Shown: in pieces, positions 12,037-24,503 of the stretch
Position numbering within the stretch: the first letter of the stretch is position 1
How the letters are laid out: each line of letters starts with the position of its first letter
Position numbers and translations under genes: made by a program
NCBI RefSeq assembly: GCF_000002595.2
Contig: NC_057010.1
Coordinates: 5,261,519 to 5,325,518 of the forward strand
Reading direction: 5' to 3'
DNA from: Chlamydomonas reinhardtii
Taxonomy: Eukaryota > Chlorophyta > Chlorophyceae > Chlamydomonadales > Chlamydomonadaceae
Length of the DNA stretch: 64,000 bases
The notes under the pieces: generated by a model
The model's input: the letters and a program-made list of their open reading frames with translations, nothing else
What the model was told of the DNA's origin: nothing
The model's database searches: none

Positions 12037-13536
12037 ATGGCCCCGAAGTTTAACGACGACGTTCTGCTTCAGGTGTGTCATCGTGCGCGAGGACTCGTGC
12101 ATGGCCGCGCGTTGACTTGCGTTTGTGCTGACGTGGTTCCGGAAGGCGCCCCAGCTGGCAGCGTCCCTTTTCTGCCCATGGAAACGCACTGCATGTGACA
12201 TATACCAGCAATAGCATACGAGTGTGACGTTTTGGGATGGCGCAGCGGTGTTTGGAGCAATTCGACCATGCCCAGCTAACCGCAAGCGACTGTCTCTTGC
12301 CTGACGCGTCGCCATGCGGACAACAAGTGGGCATATTACGCCCTTCAATCTTGTAGGAGCTCGCGACCCTTCCTCCATGCAAGCCAAAATTGCGCTGGAC
12401 ACGCAAGATTGCCGACACGCATGTGACGCTGTGCCTGTCAACCCATCGCGCTTGCTTTCTTCTTACAGATCAGCTCGGTCGGCACCTGCGCCTGGGGCGT
12501 TGTCGGCTTAGCTGGCCTGGAACAGACCCACAAGGCCTTTTTCACGGACAAGCGGGAGAACAACCCTGAGATGTCGCGCTACTGGGGAGACGCGTGCGCG
12601 ATGTGAGTGTGGTCTGGGCTGTGGGTAGCAAGAAGTCTAGGGTACATAGGAACCCCGAACAGGTCCAGAGCGACGCAAATAGTGCACCGTGTTCATGTAC
12701 GTAGCAGCAAACAGGTGCCTGATCCGCTGTTGCTGCCTGTCCCTGCCTGCCCGCGCCACTGGTTGCCCCGCCCTCTTGGCAGTCCGACATGGCAGATATG
12801 CCCACCCATACATACATGCGTTCGTTGTCATGTGCAGGGCTGGCGCGAGTGGCTTCCTCGTTGCGCGCTCGGACGACAAGCAGGTAAGCACCTTGCTGAA
12901 CTGCTGACGTGTGCATGCCGTGCCCAGCCCTTAACAGCATCTCCGATCGCATCACCTGTGTACGGTATGGTCTGTGCTGCGCGCAGCTGAAGAAGGACAC
13001 AATGAAGGTGCACGGTGCGGCCTGGGTTGCCTGCGGTGCCCTCAGCGCCTACAACTCCTACAAGGGCACGCAGCGCAAGGAGGTAAATCAGGGAATCGGG
13101 GATCGGCCTTTTACCTTGACACCGCGTTGCGCCTGCACAGCCGCACAGGTTGTGTTGTGTGACTGGGCATGCATTACCGCTGCGTGCTGTGCTGCGGTAC
13201 CTTACTGGCCCTAGCTCTGCCACCTGCCGGCTGAGCCCCGTGCCGCAATGGAGTTTCCTCCTCGCACACCATATGTGACATGTCTGAGTCTGTACCCAAG
13301 CCCACACCTCATCCTTTTGGTTCGGCACTGAAATTCCCCACCCCTCCGTCCCCCGCCCCCATCCATACCTAACTGCCACGCACTGCCAGATCGGCTACTC
13401 CAACGGCGCCGTCAGCGCGGCCCTAGGCGGTCTGCTCCTGGCGCGCGGCTTCTGGAAGGACGACAAGGACAAGAAGAAGGCCGACAAGAAGGCCACCACC
13501 ACCACCACCACCACTACCGCTACCACCAAGAAGTAG
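12037..13536 (+). CDS. Small membrane-like protein, 152 aa, function unknown
   Basis: Five exons: 12037-12072, 12469-12602, 12838-12883, 12987-13082, 13390-13536. Donors are GT and acceptors CAG throughout, with phases matching. The protein has four moderately hydrophobic Gly/Ala-rich stretches (SVGTCAWGVVGLAGL, ACAMAGASGFLVA, VHGAAWVACGALSAY, GAVSAALGGLLLARGF), separated by charged loops, and ends in a Lys/Asp-rich then Thr-rich tail ending in KK. This suggests a small polytopic or hairpin membrane protein, but there is no cleavable signal. I do not recognise the family. A lone related exon lies 1.2 kb upstream (10670-10849), and a heat-shock-type promoter lies between the two, so heat-inducible expression is possible. 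A TGTAA signal at about 13917 could end the transcript. Confidence 0.85.
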
Positions 13537-14715
13537 TGAGCGCCGGCTGGAGATTGGTTCTGCCGCCGAGCGGCCGAGGCGTGTGTTTCAAATGCTATCC
13601 TTGCTCTAGCTCATTCCTTGAAGCTGAACCTTTTGTACTTTTGAGCTACGCATGCTTTCTTTGGCAGTTGGGCTCGTTGATAATACGGTACATACAGTGC
13701 CCGCCTCTTCCCCGTCCACCCAAACACTTTGCATGGTTTGTGGGCACCTTAAATCGTAAGTTTTCGTGATATCACACGCATTGGGCGCATGAATGTGCAC
13801 AATGCCCCACATACGGTAGGCGTAGAATGTCTTTCTACATTGGATATTGGCACGCCGTACTGCACATACACAGACCTCATGCGTTTTGGCGTCAATAACG
13901 TGCATGGCTGGCTTCGTGTAAGACCCAATCGCGGCCTGCTAGTATGCCAATCATGCCCTCGTCACTGCAACCAGCCAAGCCAGCGCACAGTTACAAGACG
14001 GTCATGCAGACCATGCAATATCAGGGTCGGTAGGTCCTGCACTACTGCCAGCGTGCAGCAGCCATGCGATGCGCAGTGAAAGGTGGGCCCAGGTGTGGCC
14101 GAAGCAGCTAGCATCCGGCTGTAAACAAGGCTCTAACGCGACCACGCACCAACCACACCACCGCAACAAGCACCCTGTGCGTAAATGCACCCATAAGAAG
14201 CAGTGCGCTGCGAAGCCAGCAACCGTTGAACCTCGTTAAAAGGGAGCGGATCACTTCCGGAGCGAGTTCGTTCCGTGCACGCCCTTGTTCCAGGGCCGCA
14301 CTCGACCCATATGCACACACGCACATCGGCAGCGCGTCAACGCGTTCGGCTACCTTGAGCCCCACCGCAACCAAACCCTGTGCAGCTGTGCCGCCTCCAC
14401 AACAACATTTGAAGTGCCTTTCAGACGCCAGACCAACTGCGACAGCGGGCTGCCTCCCGAGTATTGAGGTCACAGCCCACCCAGGAAGAACGTCAATTCA
14501 ACAACACCAGCATGCATGATATTCCGCAACACTCGTCAATAATATGAGCCCGCAGCGACCGCCCAGACACATACCACTCGGCCGCTCGCAGCATCTGCCC
14601 CCATGCACGCTTGCAAGCCTACTCAAAGCTCCTGCATTCGCCCTGCAGCCCGGTCCAGATTGCTGCAGCACAGCTGCGCCCTGGCCCCAAACGCGCGATG
14701 TCGCAGCTCCTCCAC
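13537..14715. other. Tail-to-tail intergenic region
   Basis: Between the 3' ends of convergent genes. It contains TGTAA on the plus strand near 13917 and TTACA (TGTAA on the minus strand) near 13990, so the two 3' UTRs may meet or overlap. No exon was found. Confidence 0.4.
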
Positions 14716-16692
14716 TCACAGCTCGGCATGCTGATCTTCGCCGCCGGTCCATTCGCCCTCCGCGGCGGGCTGCTCAAAGGCCTCGCCGGTGGTGGCCGCC
14801 GCGTAGAACTCGTCCGGCTCGTGGCCGGGCGCGCACGAGGTCTCCCAGGGCATCAGCTCAGGCACGTAGCCCACGCCTGCGGACCCGTGTCCAGGGCGTT
14901 AGCGGCAGGCGACGCATGTCAATGATGTCATGCGAGTGAAGGGGCGTTCGACTTCCGAAAGGCAGGACGATGTGTGACACGGTTACTGCAAGTCGCTTTA
15001 CTGTACGCCACCGCATCTTCACACGTGGCCCTGCGGCTCGTAGCCTTCTCCCGGCCTCCCGCACTCCCGCCGCCCGCCCTCCTTCCACCTCCGCACCTCC
15101 GGTGGGCAACTCGGGCCAGCCAGCCAGGATCTCGGTGCCGCCCAGGTTCTTGCTGAGGATAAGCGCATACAGCGGCTCAGTGCCGGTGTTGGTGAGCTGC
15201 ACCGCAAGGGAAGGAAGGGAAGGCAGGAAAGGTAACAAACGGCAGGGAGGGTCTGGAAGGTAGAAGGGAAACGCATGCCGGTTGCAATAGTGAGCAGAAC
15301 AGTAAACATTCATAGGCCCAATACCGGATGTTGGTGAACATGCACCTGCTTCAGGTTCCATGGCTGGTCCCGCACTGCTTCCCCTCTCGCGCCCTCCTCA
15401 CCTTGTGCAGCTGTCCCTGGGGGTTGAACAGCACCGAGCCTGTGCAGGCAGGGGCACGACCAAGGTGCCGCATGGTTGGGCGACACAAGGGGTGGGCGTC
15501 CAGAGAGGAGCGCTAAATTTGACAAGATGAACATGGCGAGGGCATCAACGGCAGAGGGACGGACGGCGCCATACGGGATATCGCGGCTGCTGCAGAACCC
15601 CGCGCACTGCGGCACCTGCGAAGAACGCTGCTGACTGCCGCCTTGTCGCAGGCACACGCAGCCCCAAGTTGCCTGGCGCTGCCCCGCCACGTCATGCCCA
15701 GTTCACACCCCCGGAACGCCCCCACGCACCCTGGTGCACGGGCAGCTCGGTCACCTCGGTGTTCTCGTGGGCCCAGTAGGCGTAGCTGCACACGTACACA
15801 CATGCACCACGTGCGGGCAGGGTCAGACGCACTCGGGCGTGTGCGCTGCACGCCAGCGCTACCCTAGATGACTGTCACGCGCCGCAGCTACCGGCCGCTG
15901 CGGCTGGAGGGTACGCACACATGACACGCACATGACGCGCGTTGGCTTCGGAAACCTTCAAGCCCAGCAAAGCTGGTGGGAGACTGCGTGCGGCATGGCC
16001 AGACGCCCCCGACCATTGCTTCTAGCCCACCCAGTACTTGTTCTATTCAATGTGCCGCGACCTTGCGCAAATCGCAGTCCTTTGCACCAGCCAAGGTTCG
16101 CCATCCACACGGCGCGCAGCCTGCAAACTCACGTGCCGTGACCCGCCAGCACGTAGATCCACTCGTCACCCTCCAGGTGCCGGTGCACGCCGCTGTCCTT
16201 CTCCGGGTACAGCGTGTAGCGACCGAACTCCAGGCTGCGAGGGGAGGGGGAGGGCAGAGTGCGCTTTCCAAGACGCGAAGAGGTGCAGGTGCAGCAAGGC
16301 CGTGGGAGCAGGCGCTTCGGGCCCGCTCGTGCCATCGCTCGCTAAGCCGGCGCTGCTTCCCCATGTATGCTCTAAACATGCCCGGGATAGCCAGGGCATC
16401 GGCAACATTCCGGAGAAAGTGCGGATGCATACCGCAATTTGCGGCCTTCTCAGTCCCAGGCCCTTCATGCCCTCAATAAGCACCTGTCAGCACCGTTAGA
16501 GTGCTTCGAAGCAAACATGCGGAAGTCGAAAGCTCCCCCGCCGGATGGGTCCTCGGCATACTGCGCCTCTTCCTCATGAATCGAGTAAGGCGGGTAGAGA
16601 ATCTTGCAGTTTGCGGCCTGTGCGTGCGCGCTGTGACTCGCGGCAACGAAAAGGGCAAGACCCGCGACTACAAGCAACGAAGCCGGCCTCAT
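14716..16692 (-). CDS. Secreted cupin-domain protein (germin-like fold)
   Basis: Six exons on the minus strand: 16692-16484, 16234-16133, 15785-15730, 15439-15402, 15196-15097, 14876-14716 (221 aa). Residues 1-25 form a clear signal peptide (basic start, hydrophobic LLVVAGLALFVAA, cleavage after AHA-Q). Cupin motif 1 is GVHRHLEGDEWIYVLAG, with the HxH...E metal ligands. Motif 2, GSVLFNPQGQLHKLTN, fits G(X)5PXG(X)2H(X)3N exactly, so all four expected metal-binding residues are present. A single conserved cupin barrel is followed by a C-terminal extension (GYVPELMPWETSC...). The protein is probably secreted or in the endomembrane system; the substrate is unknown. It is head-to-head with the helicase gene, with 260 bp between start codons. 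Confidence 0.9.
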
Positions 16693-16952
16693 TCTTGATA
16701 GCGACGCAGAGCTCACAACGTCGTGCTATGTATAAATACCGTGGCAGCCGGAAGTGGCCGAAGCGCTATGCGAAATGGGCTTTTGGGCGATTGCAGTTGA
16801 ACAATTCTTTAGGACCTTTGCATGTTCATTAGCAGCGACAGTTACGCAATTGAGCGTGCGAGTATTCGTTCTTGTTAACCCAGCACCTGGTTCGAGGTGC
16901 ACAGTGTATAATTCGGTTTGGCCCAAGCCGACAAGTCTCGAATTGAGGCACC
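16693..16952. promoter_or_regulatory. Bidirectional promoter, cupin / DEAD-box helicase
   Basis: Only 260 bp separate the two ATGs. TATAAATA at 16731-16738 reads as a TATA box toward the helicase, and its complement TATTTATA could serve the cupin gene. Confidence 0.5.
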
Positions 16953-19900
16953 ATGAAAGTATTTTCGCAAACTAGAGCACCCAATGGAGATGTTAGAGGA
17001 GTCGCGGGTGCCAGAGCTCGGTCCTTGCTTGGAGCCGCCGCATGGCCACACCGAGCTGGACCACAGAAGCGCCGGGGATTGCGCGTCCTGGCCGTCGCAA
17101 TGCCCTCCTCAGCCGCGTCGACCGCTTTGGCGGCGTCCGAGTCACAGCCGGCGGCTTTGGAGCTGAGCCCGGAGGCTCCGTCAGCGCCTGCGGTGGCGCA
17201 ACAGTCTTCGGCAGCGGCGGCAGAGTCGCCGTTCCTCAGCCTGGGTATCGATCCGATGCTGGCGGTAAGGAACTGGCCGCCGTTTTAGGCACATACATGT
17301 CCTGGGCTGCATGCTTGCACCGTACCCCACCCAGCAGCACACAGTGTACTGTGCAAGTCCTGGGGTCCAGGCGTGCGCCGTGCCACGCGCCCATTTCTGA
17401 ACGTTTCCCAGACGTCTTCCTTGTTTCAACTACCAATCAACTCATCTAGAAGCTACTCCCCCGTGCCAATCCTCAGCCCTGCTACCTCTCGGACCGCCTC
17501 GCCGTTGCCCCCACAGGCGGCCCTGCCGGAGCTGGGTGTGGGCCGGCCGTCGGCAATCCAAATCACCGCACTACCGGCAGTGCTCACCGGCGGCAACTGC
17601 GCGGTGCAGAGCTACACCGGCTCTGGCAAGGTGCGACTGCGCGCATCTGCGTTGAGACCCACAAGGGCATTAGGAGAGTAGTTGAAGGCCTCTGCCGTCG
17701 AGCCGTTGGGTCATTTGGCGGGTGCTGTGGGGACGGGGCAGCCGACAGCTGCACGGGCTGCGCCCACGACCGGTAAGAACCTTTGCCTTGCCACTGCCCT
17801 CCTAAACTTCCTTGTCCCTACTGCTATCTGATGCCTTGCATATTGCAGACGTTGTCGTATCTGCTGCCGGTGCTGACACTGGGGCTGCGGCGCGCGGAGG
17901 CGCTGGCAGCGGACCCCCGCACGCCCAAGCGGGGCGGGCTGCCGGATGTGCCCGTGCAGGTGTGCAGTACGGGGCGTGGGCTCAGAAGCAGGCGGAGGGA
18001 CGGACTTGCAAGACGTGCACGGGATGCATATACACGCGTTCACGGAACAAGGGGAGGGGAAACTGGGCGCACCTTCAGGATGTTGAGGTCACCATAGGCC
18101 CTGTGTGGCCTTCTGTGCGGCCTAGCGTGTCATGCGCCTAAATGATCCTGTGTGTCCCCTAACCTCCCGCGCCGACTTGGCCTGCCCCCAAGCACCAAGC
18201 ACACAAATCATCTCCCTCTCTGCCTCTCCTCTCAACCCTTCAGGCGCTTGTGGTGGCGCCAAGTCAGGAGCTGGCCATGCAGATCATGCGGGTGGCCAAG
18301 TCGCTGCTGCCACCCGACATGCGCAAGTGGGCGGTGCAGCAGGTGCGACGGGGGCTGGGTGGGAGAGCGGACTTGGCGAAGCCGATTATGGGGGCTGTGG
18401 CAATGGCGTTGCGTCACTCCACGAGGCCAACGACGCGGGGTGCGGGGTGCAAGGTGCGGCAGCTTGGCAGTTGTGTGCTGGAGGAGGCCTGGTGGCGGCG
18501 GCGGCCAGCGGGCAGCAGATCAGCACTCGGCGAGAGGCCACCAGTTGTGTCCAGCTATACACGTCTTGCCGCATGCCGCGAACAAATAGCCACGTCAACA
18601 CGCACGTCCACGCACATGTGCACGCACAGGTGATCGGCGGCGCAAACCCCAAACGCCAGGCGGAGGCGCTGTCGGCGGTGCCGGGTCCCCTGCTGGTTGT
18701 GGGCACGCCCGGTGCGTATTGAGGCGCGTGGCTACTGCGTCAATGTGGCGGGACGGTGTGGGTGTTAGTGTCCATGCTTGCGTGTACAGCTGTGCGCACG
18801 AGCTGAAAGGCGATGGGTTCAGGGCGGCCTAGTATGTGGTGGCATGTTCGCGGGCGGTGACACGTAAGGCGAGGAAGGACGAGCTTGCCCGTTATCCAGG
18901 GGGCCCGACGCGTTTTACTGATTGATCCCCTTGCTCTCTTCCTGATCTCCTTCACCACGCGCATGTTCACAGGCCGGCTGTCGGAGATGGTGCGCACGGG
19001 CTCGCTCCGGCTGCACCAATGCCCGATCATGGTCATGGACGAGGTGGGGGCGGGGCGGGGCGGCGCGGGGCGGGGCGGGGCGGGGCGGGGTGGGGTAGGG
19101 GAAAGGAGGGGCGGGGCGGGGCGGGAGGGAGCAGGGGAAAGGAGGGGCGGGCCGGGGCGGGGCGGGGTGGGGTAGGGGAAAGGAGGGGCGGGCCGGGGCG
19201 GGGCCATCGAAGCATGGAGGGTTGGAGTTCACAGACGCTGCGGCATTGGGGCCTCACATACCGTGATACAGTACGCTGAGGCGGCTTCCAACTCTTTCTC
19301 TCCCTACGCGCCCGCTTGATCCCACCCCGAGCAGGCTGACCAGCTGCTGGCGTCGGCGTTCGCTGAGGACATGGGTCACCTCAACGACCACTGCGGCAAG
19401 CGGCTGGACCTGCGCCCGCCGCAGCCGCACCAGTCGCCAGCTGACGATTTGACCGGCATTGACGCCGCCACAGCGGCCGCGGTGGCGTCGCTGCCCTTTG
19501 AGGGCGCCTCCGGCCGCCGCCAAACGGTGCTGGTCAGCGCCACGCTCACGCCCAGCGTGCTGAGCCGGTCGGCTAAGTGGTGTCCCTCGCCGCGCTTCGT
19601 GTCGGCGGGCGCCGTGCCGGCCATTGTGCCGGGCATCAGCGACGGCGACGGCGGCATGGTGGCGCTGATGAGCGGCGTCGCCAGCGCGACTGCGGGAGCG
19701 AGCGCGGGCGCGGGGCCAGCCGCTGCCGGCGCCGTGCCAGGAGGAGCCGATGGCGCCGCGGACGCGACGGTGAGCGGATTGCTACAGGGCATGGGTCAAC
19801 GCGGCCATGTTATGGATTTGACTGACTGTGTTCCTGATATATACTTTTGGAATCGCGGTGACAACGCATACACCTTTCCAAAACTGTGTGCTTAGACGCT

Positions 19901-22900
19901 GCCGCCTCGCGCTCCATCCCTGTGCACGCAGAACCCGGCGTGGGGCTGGGGTGTGCGCGGCTGGGACGGGCCCGCCTCCCCGCTGGCGCCCCGCACTCGT
20001 GGCTCGGCGGGCGGCGTGCAAGCGGGTCAGGGGCTGGTGCCCACACTGCCGCCGCAGCTGCAACACTATTACCTGGTGGCGGAGCCGCGGCACAAGGTGC
20101 GGCGAGGGAGGGGAGGGGGGTTACATTCATGACTAGCTAAGGGGGGAGGTGGTGTAGCAAGCGCGGTGAAGCACTCCCTGATTGAAGCGAGGCGAGGTGC
20201 GCTGGGAATGTGTGCGTGTGGGGGGGGGGGGGAAGCGCAGTTTGGATGCACGGCAGTGCCGCACATGTACAGCCCTCCCTGTCACACGCGCACCGGGATA
20301 TGAAGTTATGCGCACGCCCATGGTGCCGCCCGTCCTCGACTTCTACCTCGACACCTCTCTGGGCCTTGGCCTGGGCCTCGCAGGTGGACATGCTGCGCCG
20401 CGCCGTGCACGCGCTGGGCGCCAACCGGGTGCTGGCCTTCATGAACTTCCAGCAGCGGCTGCAGGACACGCAGTACAAGCTGCAGGCGCGAGGCATCAAG
20501 GTGCGGGGGGGGGGAGTTCATTCCGGAAAGGACGGGTTGAGGAAAATAGGCGGGGAGAGGCGGCAGGTACGTCCGCGGACCCAGGTCAGGTGGGAGGGGG
20601 AGGAAGGGGTCATCAAAGGCGGCGAGCGGCATTGTGTGACATTGTATCATTGCCCGTCTGCGGCAACCGCAAAGGCCCCTAGCGAGCCGCTCACGCCATC
20701 CTCCCTGCCCTACCCGTTGAAACCCCCGCCTTTCCCTCTCCTTCCTCTCCCTTCCCAGGCTGGCGCGCTGCATGGCGAGCTGCCGCGCCTGACCCGCTCC
20801 AACCTGCTCAATAGCTTCCGCCGCGGCAAGCTGCGCGTGCTGTGCGTCAGCGACGTGGCGGCTCGCGGCCTGGACGTGCCCGCCTGCGACGCAGTGTTCA
20901 ACCTGGAGCTGCCCTCCAGCGCGGCACACTACGCCCACCGCGCCGGCCGCACGGGTAAGCACTTGTAAAATGGAGGGGGGATTGTGTAGGGGTTCTATTG
21001 GGCTGATGGGCTGGGCTGATGGTGGACGGACAGAGGAGGAACAGGAAAAATGGAATAAGAGAACAGGGAGGGAACAGAGAGTAACGCATTTGTTTAGAGA
21101 CGATTCGAACACAAAGGACGATTGGTGATGTGCGCAGCGGCACTGATGGTGCACCGCCCTCGTTTCATGTGCCCACAGGACGCCTAACCGCGGCGCTAGC
21201 GGCTGAGGCCGCGGCGGAGGCGGCGCAGCAGGCCGCGGACGAGGCAGAGGCCGCTGCCGCCGAGGCGGCAGCCGCCGGCGGCGTCGCTGCCAGCAACCGC
21301 GCCGCCAAGGCGGCGGCTCAGAAGGCGGCGGCGGCTGTGGAAGAGGCGTTGGAGCTGGCGCAGGCGGCGGGAAGTGTGCTCACCATCGTGACACCCAACG
21401 AGCGCTTCATTGTGGACAAGTTGGCGGACCAGCTGGGAGTGCCGCTGCTGGTGAGTGGGAACTGCCCGTGTTGCGGTTTGTACGGCACGAGTGATGACCG
21501 GTGCATTGAAAGCCGCTCGGGCACCATGTGGCGTTGCGCAGTTGTGGGCTGCAACTTGGCCGCGGCGTGAAAGCTGCACCGCACCACCGCCACCCGCCGC
21601 ATCTCCACACTGCTCCCACTGTCCCACACCACCGCCGTCCCCAAGATTGCCTGCCGTCTAGGTTCTTACCTAATCATGAACGCAACCCCCACTTAACTAA
21701 TCGTCACAGGAGGCGCACGTGGCACACGGCCAGCTGCGGCTGGGGCCCCCGCCCGCCGGCTACAGCTTCGACCGCGACACCGAGTCCGACCGCACGGAGC
21801 AGACGGCCAAGGACAAGACCAAGCGGAGGGACCGAGGCGCGGAGGTGAGGGCGGCATTGCGTTGTAGCCCTGCCGGATGCCGCCTGCAAGGCGGGGTAGA
21901 CCATTGTCTAGGCATTCGTTGCTTGGCAGCTGGGTGGCGTGTGGGCGCGGAAAGGCCTCTGCCGGTCATCGTTGGCGCGCGCATACGTACCCGGCCATGG
22001 TATCACCAGCACCCAGTTCATTATTTCAACACCTCCCTCACTCATCCCGCCAGGCCTCCACCAGCGGGCGCGACGCGGCCTCCACCGGCAAGGCTGACAA
22101 GGGCAAGGGCAAGGCCGCGGCGCAGGAGGAGCCGCCCAAGCCCAAAGCCAAGCGGCTTACGGACGAGGAGCGTTACAACGAGATCATCGTGGATGAGGAT
22201 GACGACATCCCGCTGGGCGATGAGCCGGAGGAGCAGATGGGCGGGCGGCGGCGGCGCGGCAGCGGCGCGGCAACGGTGGCTGACGCAGACGACGGCTGGG
22301 GCGACGATGACGGCGACGATGATGACGAAGTGGCGGACCACGAGATTGTGGACGAGGACCTGGAGGCGTTCAAGAGGCTGCGGCCATCGCAGGTGGGTCG
22401 CGGGGCACGGGGCGTTGGGTAGGAGTTGAGTGGCGTGGTGGGATGGGCTGGGCGCGTGGGACTGTATGCTATGGGGTTGTGGGGGTGTGGGGGCCCATGG
22501 CTTGAGCGCGGAGCGCGGCTGCGGTCGTGGCTGTGCCTGTGGACTGTGACCTGAGGTCACACCCCGCCCGCTGCCTCGGCCTTACCATCGCCCTCCCTGC
22601 CCCGTGTTCAGGTGCGTGAGCTGGCGGCCACGGGCTCCGCAGCGGCGGTGGGCATCGCAATTAAGGGGCGCCGCAAACAGCGCATCCTGCCGCCTGGGCT
22701 TGAGCCGGTCCCCAACCCCAGCGGGAGTAGCAGCAGCAGTGCCAAGGGTGGGGAGCGGGCAAAGAGCAGCGTAGGCTCGCGGGCAGGGCCCGGAGCAGGT
22801 GCGGGTGCGGGCGCCGCGAAGGAGGAGGAGAGGCCGCGCAAGGTGGTGAGCCGCAGTGAGCTCATGGCGGAGCTGCGCTCGGAGCTGGAGGAACTCCGCA

Positions 22901-22947
22901 AGGAGAAGGAGGCCAACAAGGCCGCGCGGGGGCCGCGGCGGCGGTAG
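16953..22947 (+). CDS. DEAD-box RNA helicase, organelle-targeted type
   Basis: Fourteen exons: 16953-17264, 17517-17630, 17849-17959, 18244-18342, 18630-18711, 18973-19043, 19335-19769, 19932-20096, 20384-20500, 20759-20954, 21179-21450, 21710-21844, 22054-22392, 22612-22947 (927 aa, every phase consistent). The N-terminus is basic and Ala/Ser-rich, like a plastid or mitochondrial transit peptide. Motifs in order: Q motif (PSAIQITALPA), I (YTGSGKT), Ia (APSQELAMQI), GG, Ib (TPGR), II (VMDEAD), III (SAT), IV (VLAFMN), V (VAARGLD), VI (HRAGRTGR), so ATPase and unwinding residues are intact. An Ala-rich helical insert follows motif VI, and the tail is first acidic and then basic. The YTGSGKT variant recalls plant RH58-type chloroplast helicases (recollection, not searched). 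Likely role: RNA remodelling or ribosome assembly in an organelle. Confidence 0.95.
19044..19205 (+). repeat. GGGGC-rich tandem repeat in helicase intron 6
   Basis: The intron starts at 19044 with GTGGGGGC and is at once composed of GGGGC/GGGGT units mixed with GGGGAAAGGAG units, a sequence prone to G-quadruplex formation on the transcribed RNA. Confidence 0.8.
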
Positions 22948-23730
22948 TACGGGTGTGCGATAGTTGGCGGGTGGCGTGGGGAACCAGGCAGGAGGCGAGT
23001 GCTTCGGTGATATGATGGTGTTCTGATGGTGTTTTGGTGTGCGTTCCCCGGGTTAAGGTGTTTGTGTTAGCGAGGCTAGGAAAGGCCGAAAGGGATTGCG
23101 ATGGGACATGGTGAGGCCGTAAGGGGCAGGGCGGCGAAGTCCCGACAATGTGAATTTGCGACGGCAGAGCAGGGGCGCGAGTTACTGTCCCAAAGACTCG
23201 TCGGCTTGCTGGCGGGCTGGTAGTTTGCATGAGTTTGCTGACGTCGTGAAAGGGAGGCACAGAGGCAGTATGCCCCGGTAGAGGGCAGGACGCAGGGCAC
23301 GAACTGACAGTGGTGGTGTTGCGTGGTGTGGCTGAGCTGTTTCTCGACTTTTGCATACCGCGACAGGTCCTTACAAGTACATCGGCCCCTCCAGCAATGG
23401 GGCGGAGAATGACGATATCTGGGTCAAGCCTAACTATTCAGGTCATGGGGAGTCTCCTATCTAACCATCCTGAGCGCCCTCACACGGTCAGCTGTCGCCT
23501 GAACAGCACCCTGGTCTGGCCTGGGTTACAAACCTCCATTTGTAGGACAGCCACGCTCAGTACGCATCCCACGCAAACCATACACTCACAGCACACTCGA
23601 GACACAACGACACAAGAATTAAGCCTGAAGACCGCCGTGTGCTTACCAAGCCCAGCCGCGTCCCCGCCCGCCAGAAACCACTATGGTGCTTCCGTGCAAG
23701 CCCAACACCAGTGATAGCTCCTAGGCGCGT
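22948..23730. other. Tail-to-tail intergenic region
   Basis: This is 3' flanking sequence of the helicase (plus strand) and the COX7c-like gene (minus strand). No exon is supported; an open frame at 23310-23714 has no domain or splice support. Confidence 0.4.
23526..23530 (-). terminator. Polyadenylation signal, COX7c-like gene
   Basis: TGTAA on the minus strand, 200 bp past the stop codon at 23731; TGTAA is the usual signal in chlamydomonad algae. Confidence 0.4.
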
Positions 23731-24503
23731 TTACGCCTTGAGCTTGCTCTGCTGCCACCAGACAGCGAACAGGGGCACGCCAAGGCCCACGGCGTAAAGC
23801 GCGCCAGTGCCCGCATAGAACTTGCTCCAGAAGTTGGGAATCTGGCAGGGGACACAGGGGGACAGCGTTACAGCATTACTGGCCTGCAGGAGTGGGGAGG
23901 AGCGCCCTGACTCCCGCAACAGAGGCGGCGGCTCAAGAGCATAAGAGCCGTGGGAAACGGGTGCGCGTGGCGTGCCATTCGACACCCACACGGGCGAGAG
24001 TGCGCCACAGCGCCACAGCGCGCGCTTCCATATTGAGTTGTGACTTTACACTGCTCAACAGTCGCCCGCCATGCGATCGATTTGTGTTTAGCCAGTTCCG
24101 GAAATCGGTACAGTCCGGTACCAAGCAGGCCGCGCCTGGCTCACCTTCTCGGGCTGCAGGTAGTGGGGCCCGTGCTCGAAGTCCTGCAGGGCAGCGGTCG
24201 CAAAGCCGCGTTACAATTCTGCTGGCGCCAGGGGCACACCGGTTGCCGCGAGTCATCAAGCCCCGAACACTGCCGCTTGTGCGCTGGGACATCAGCATGG
24301 TGCCCTTAATGCATATTCCATGTGCACTGCGCTTGCTCTCGGCTTACGTAGGTGTAGCCCTTGCGCAGACCGTGGTGGCCATCGCCATAGACGACCTCCT
24401 CGTGGCTATACTTCTCAGCACCACCCTTAGTGACGTTGCCAGTCTTCAGGCCACGCGTCAGACGCGGGGCCTGCTGCGAAAGGCGACGGAGAGCAGACGA
24501 CAT
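23731..24503 (-). CDS. Small mitochondrial inner-membrane subunit, COX7c-like
   Basis: Three exons on the minus strand: 24503-24348, 24183-24145, 23841-23731 (101 aa, phase 0 junctions). The N-terminus MSSALRRLSQQAPRLTRGLK is a typical mitochondrial presequence. The middle is hydrophilic (HHGLRKGYTYDFEHGPHYLQ). The C-terminus has PEKIPNFWSKFYAGTGALYA followed by a hydrophobic segment (VGLGVPLFAVWW) and a basic end (QQSKLKA). The EHGP...P..W..., single membrane span and short basic tail match the layout of cytochrome c oxidase subunit VIIc, with matrix N-terminus. The assignment to complex IV is inference from layout; another small respiratory-chain subunit is possible. It is divergent from the gene at 24950 with a 446-bp gap. 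Confidence 0.8.

Noticed and set aside
23310-23714. Plus-strand open frame of 134 codons downstream of the helicase.
   Set aside because: No domain, no splice context, and located in the 3' flank shared by two convergent genes.
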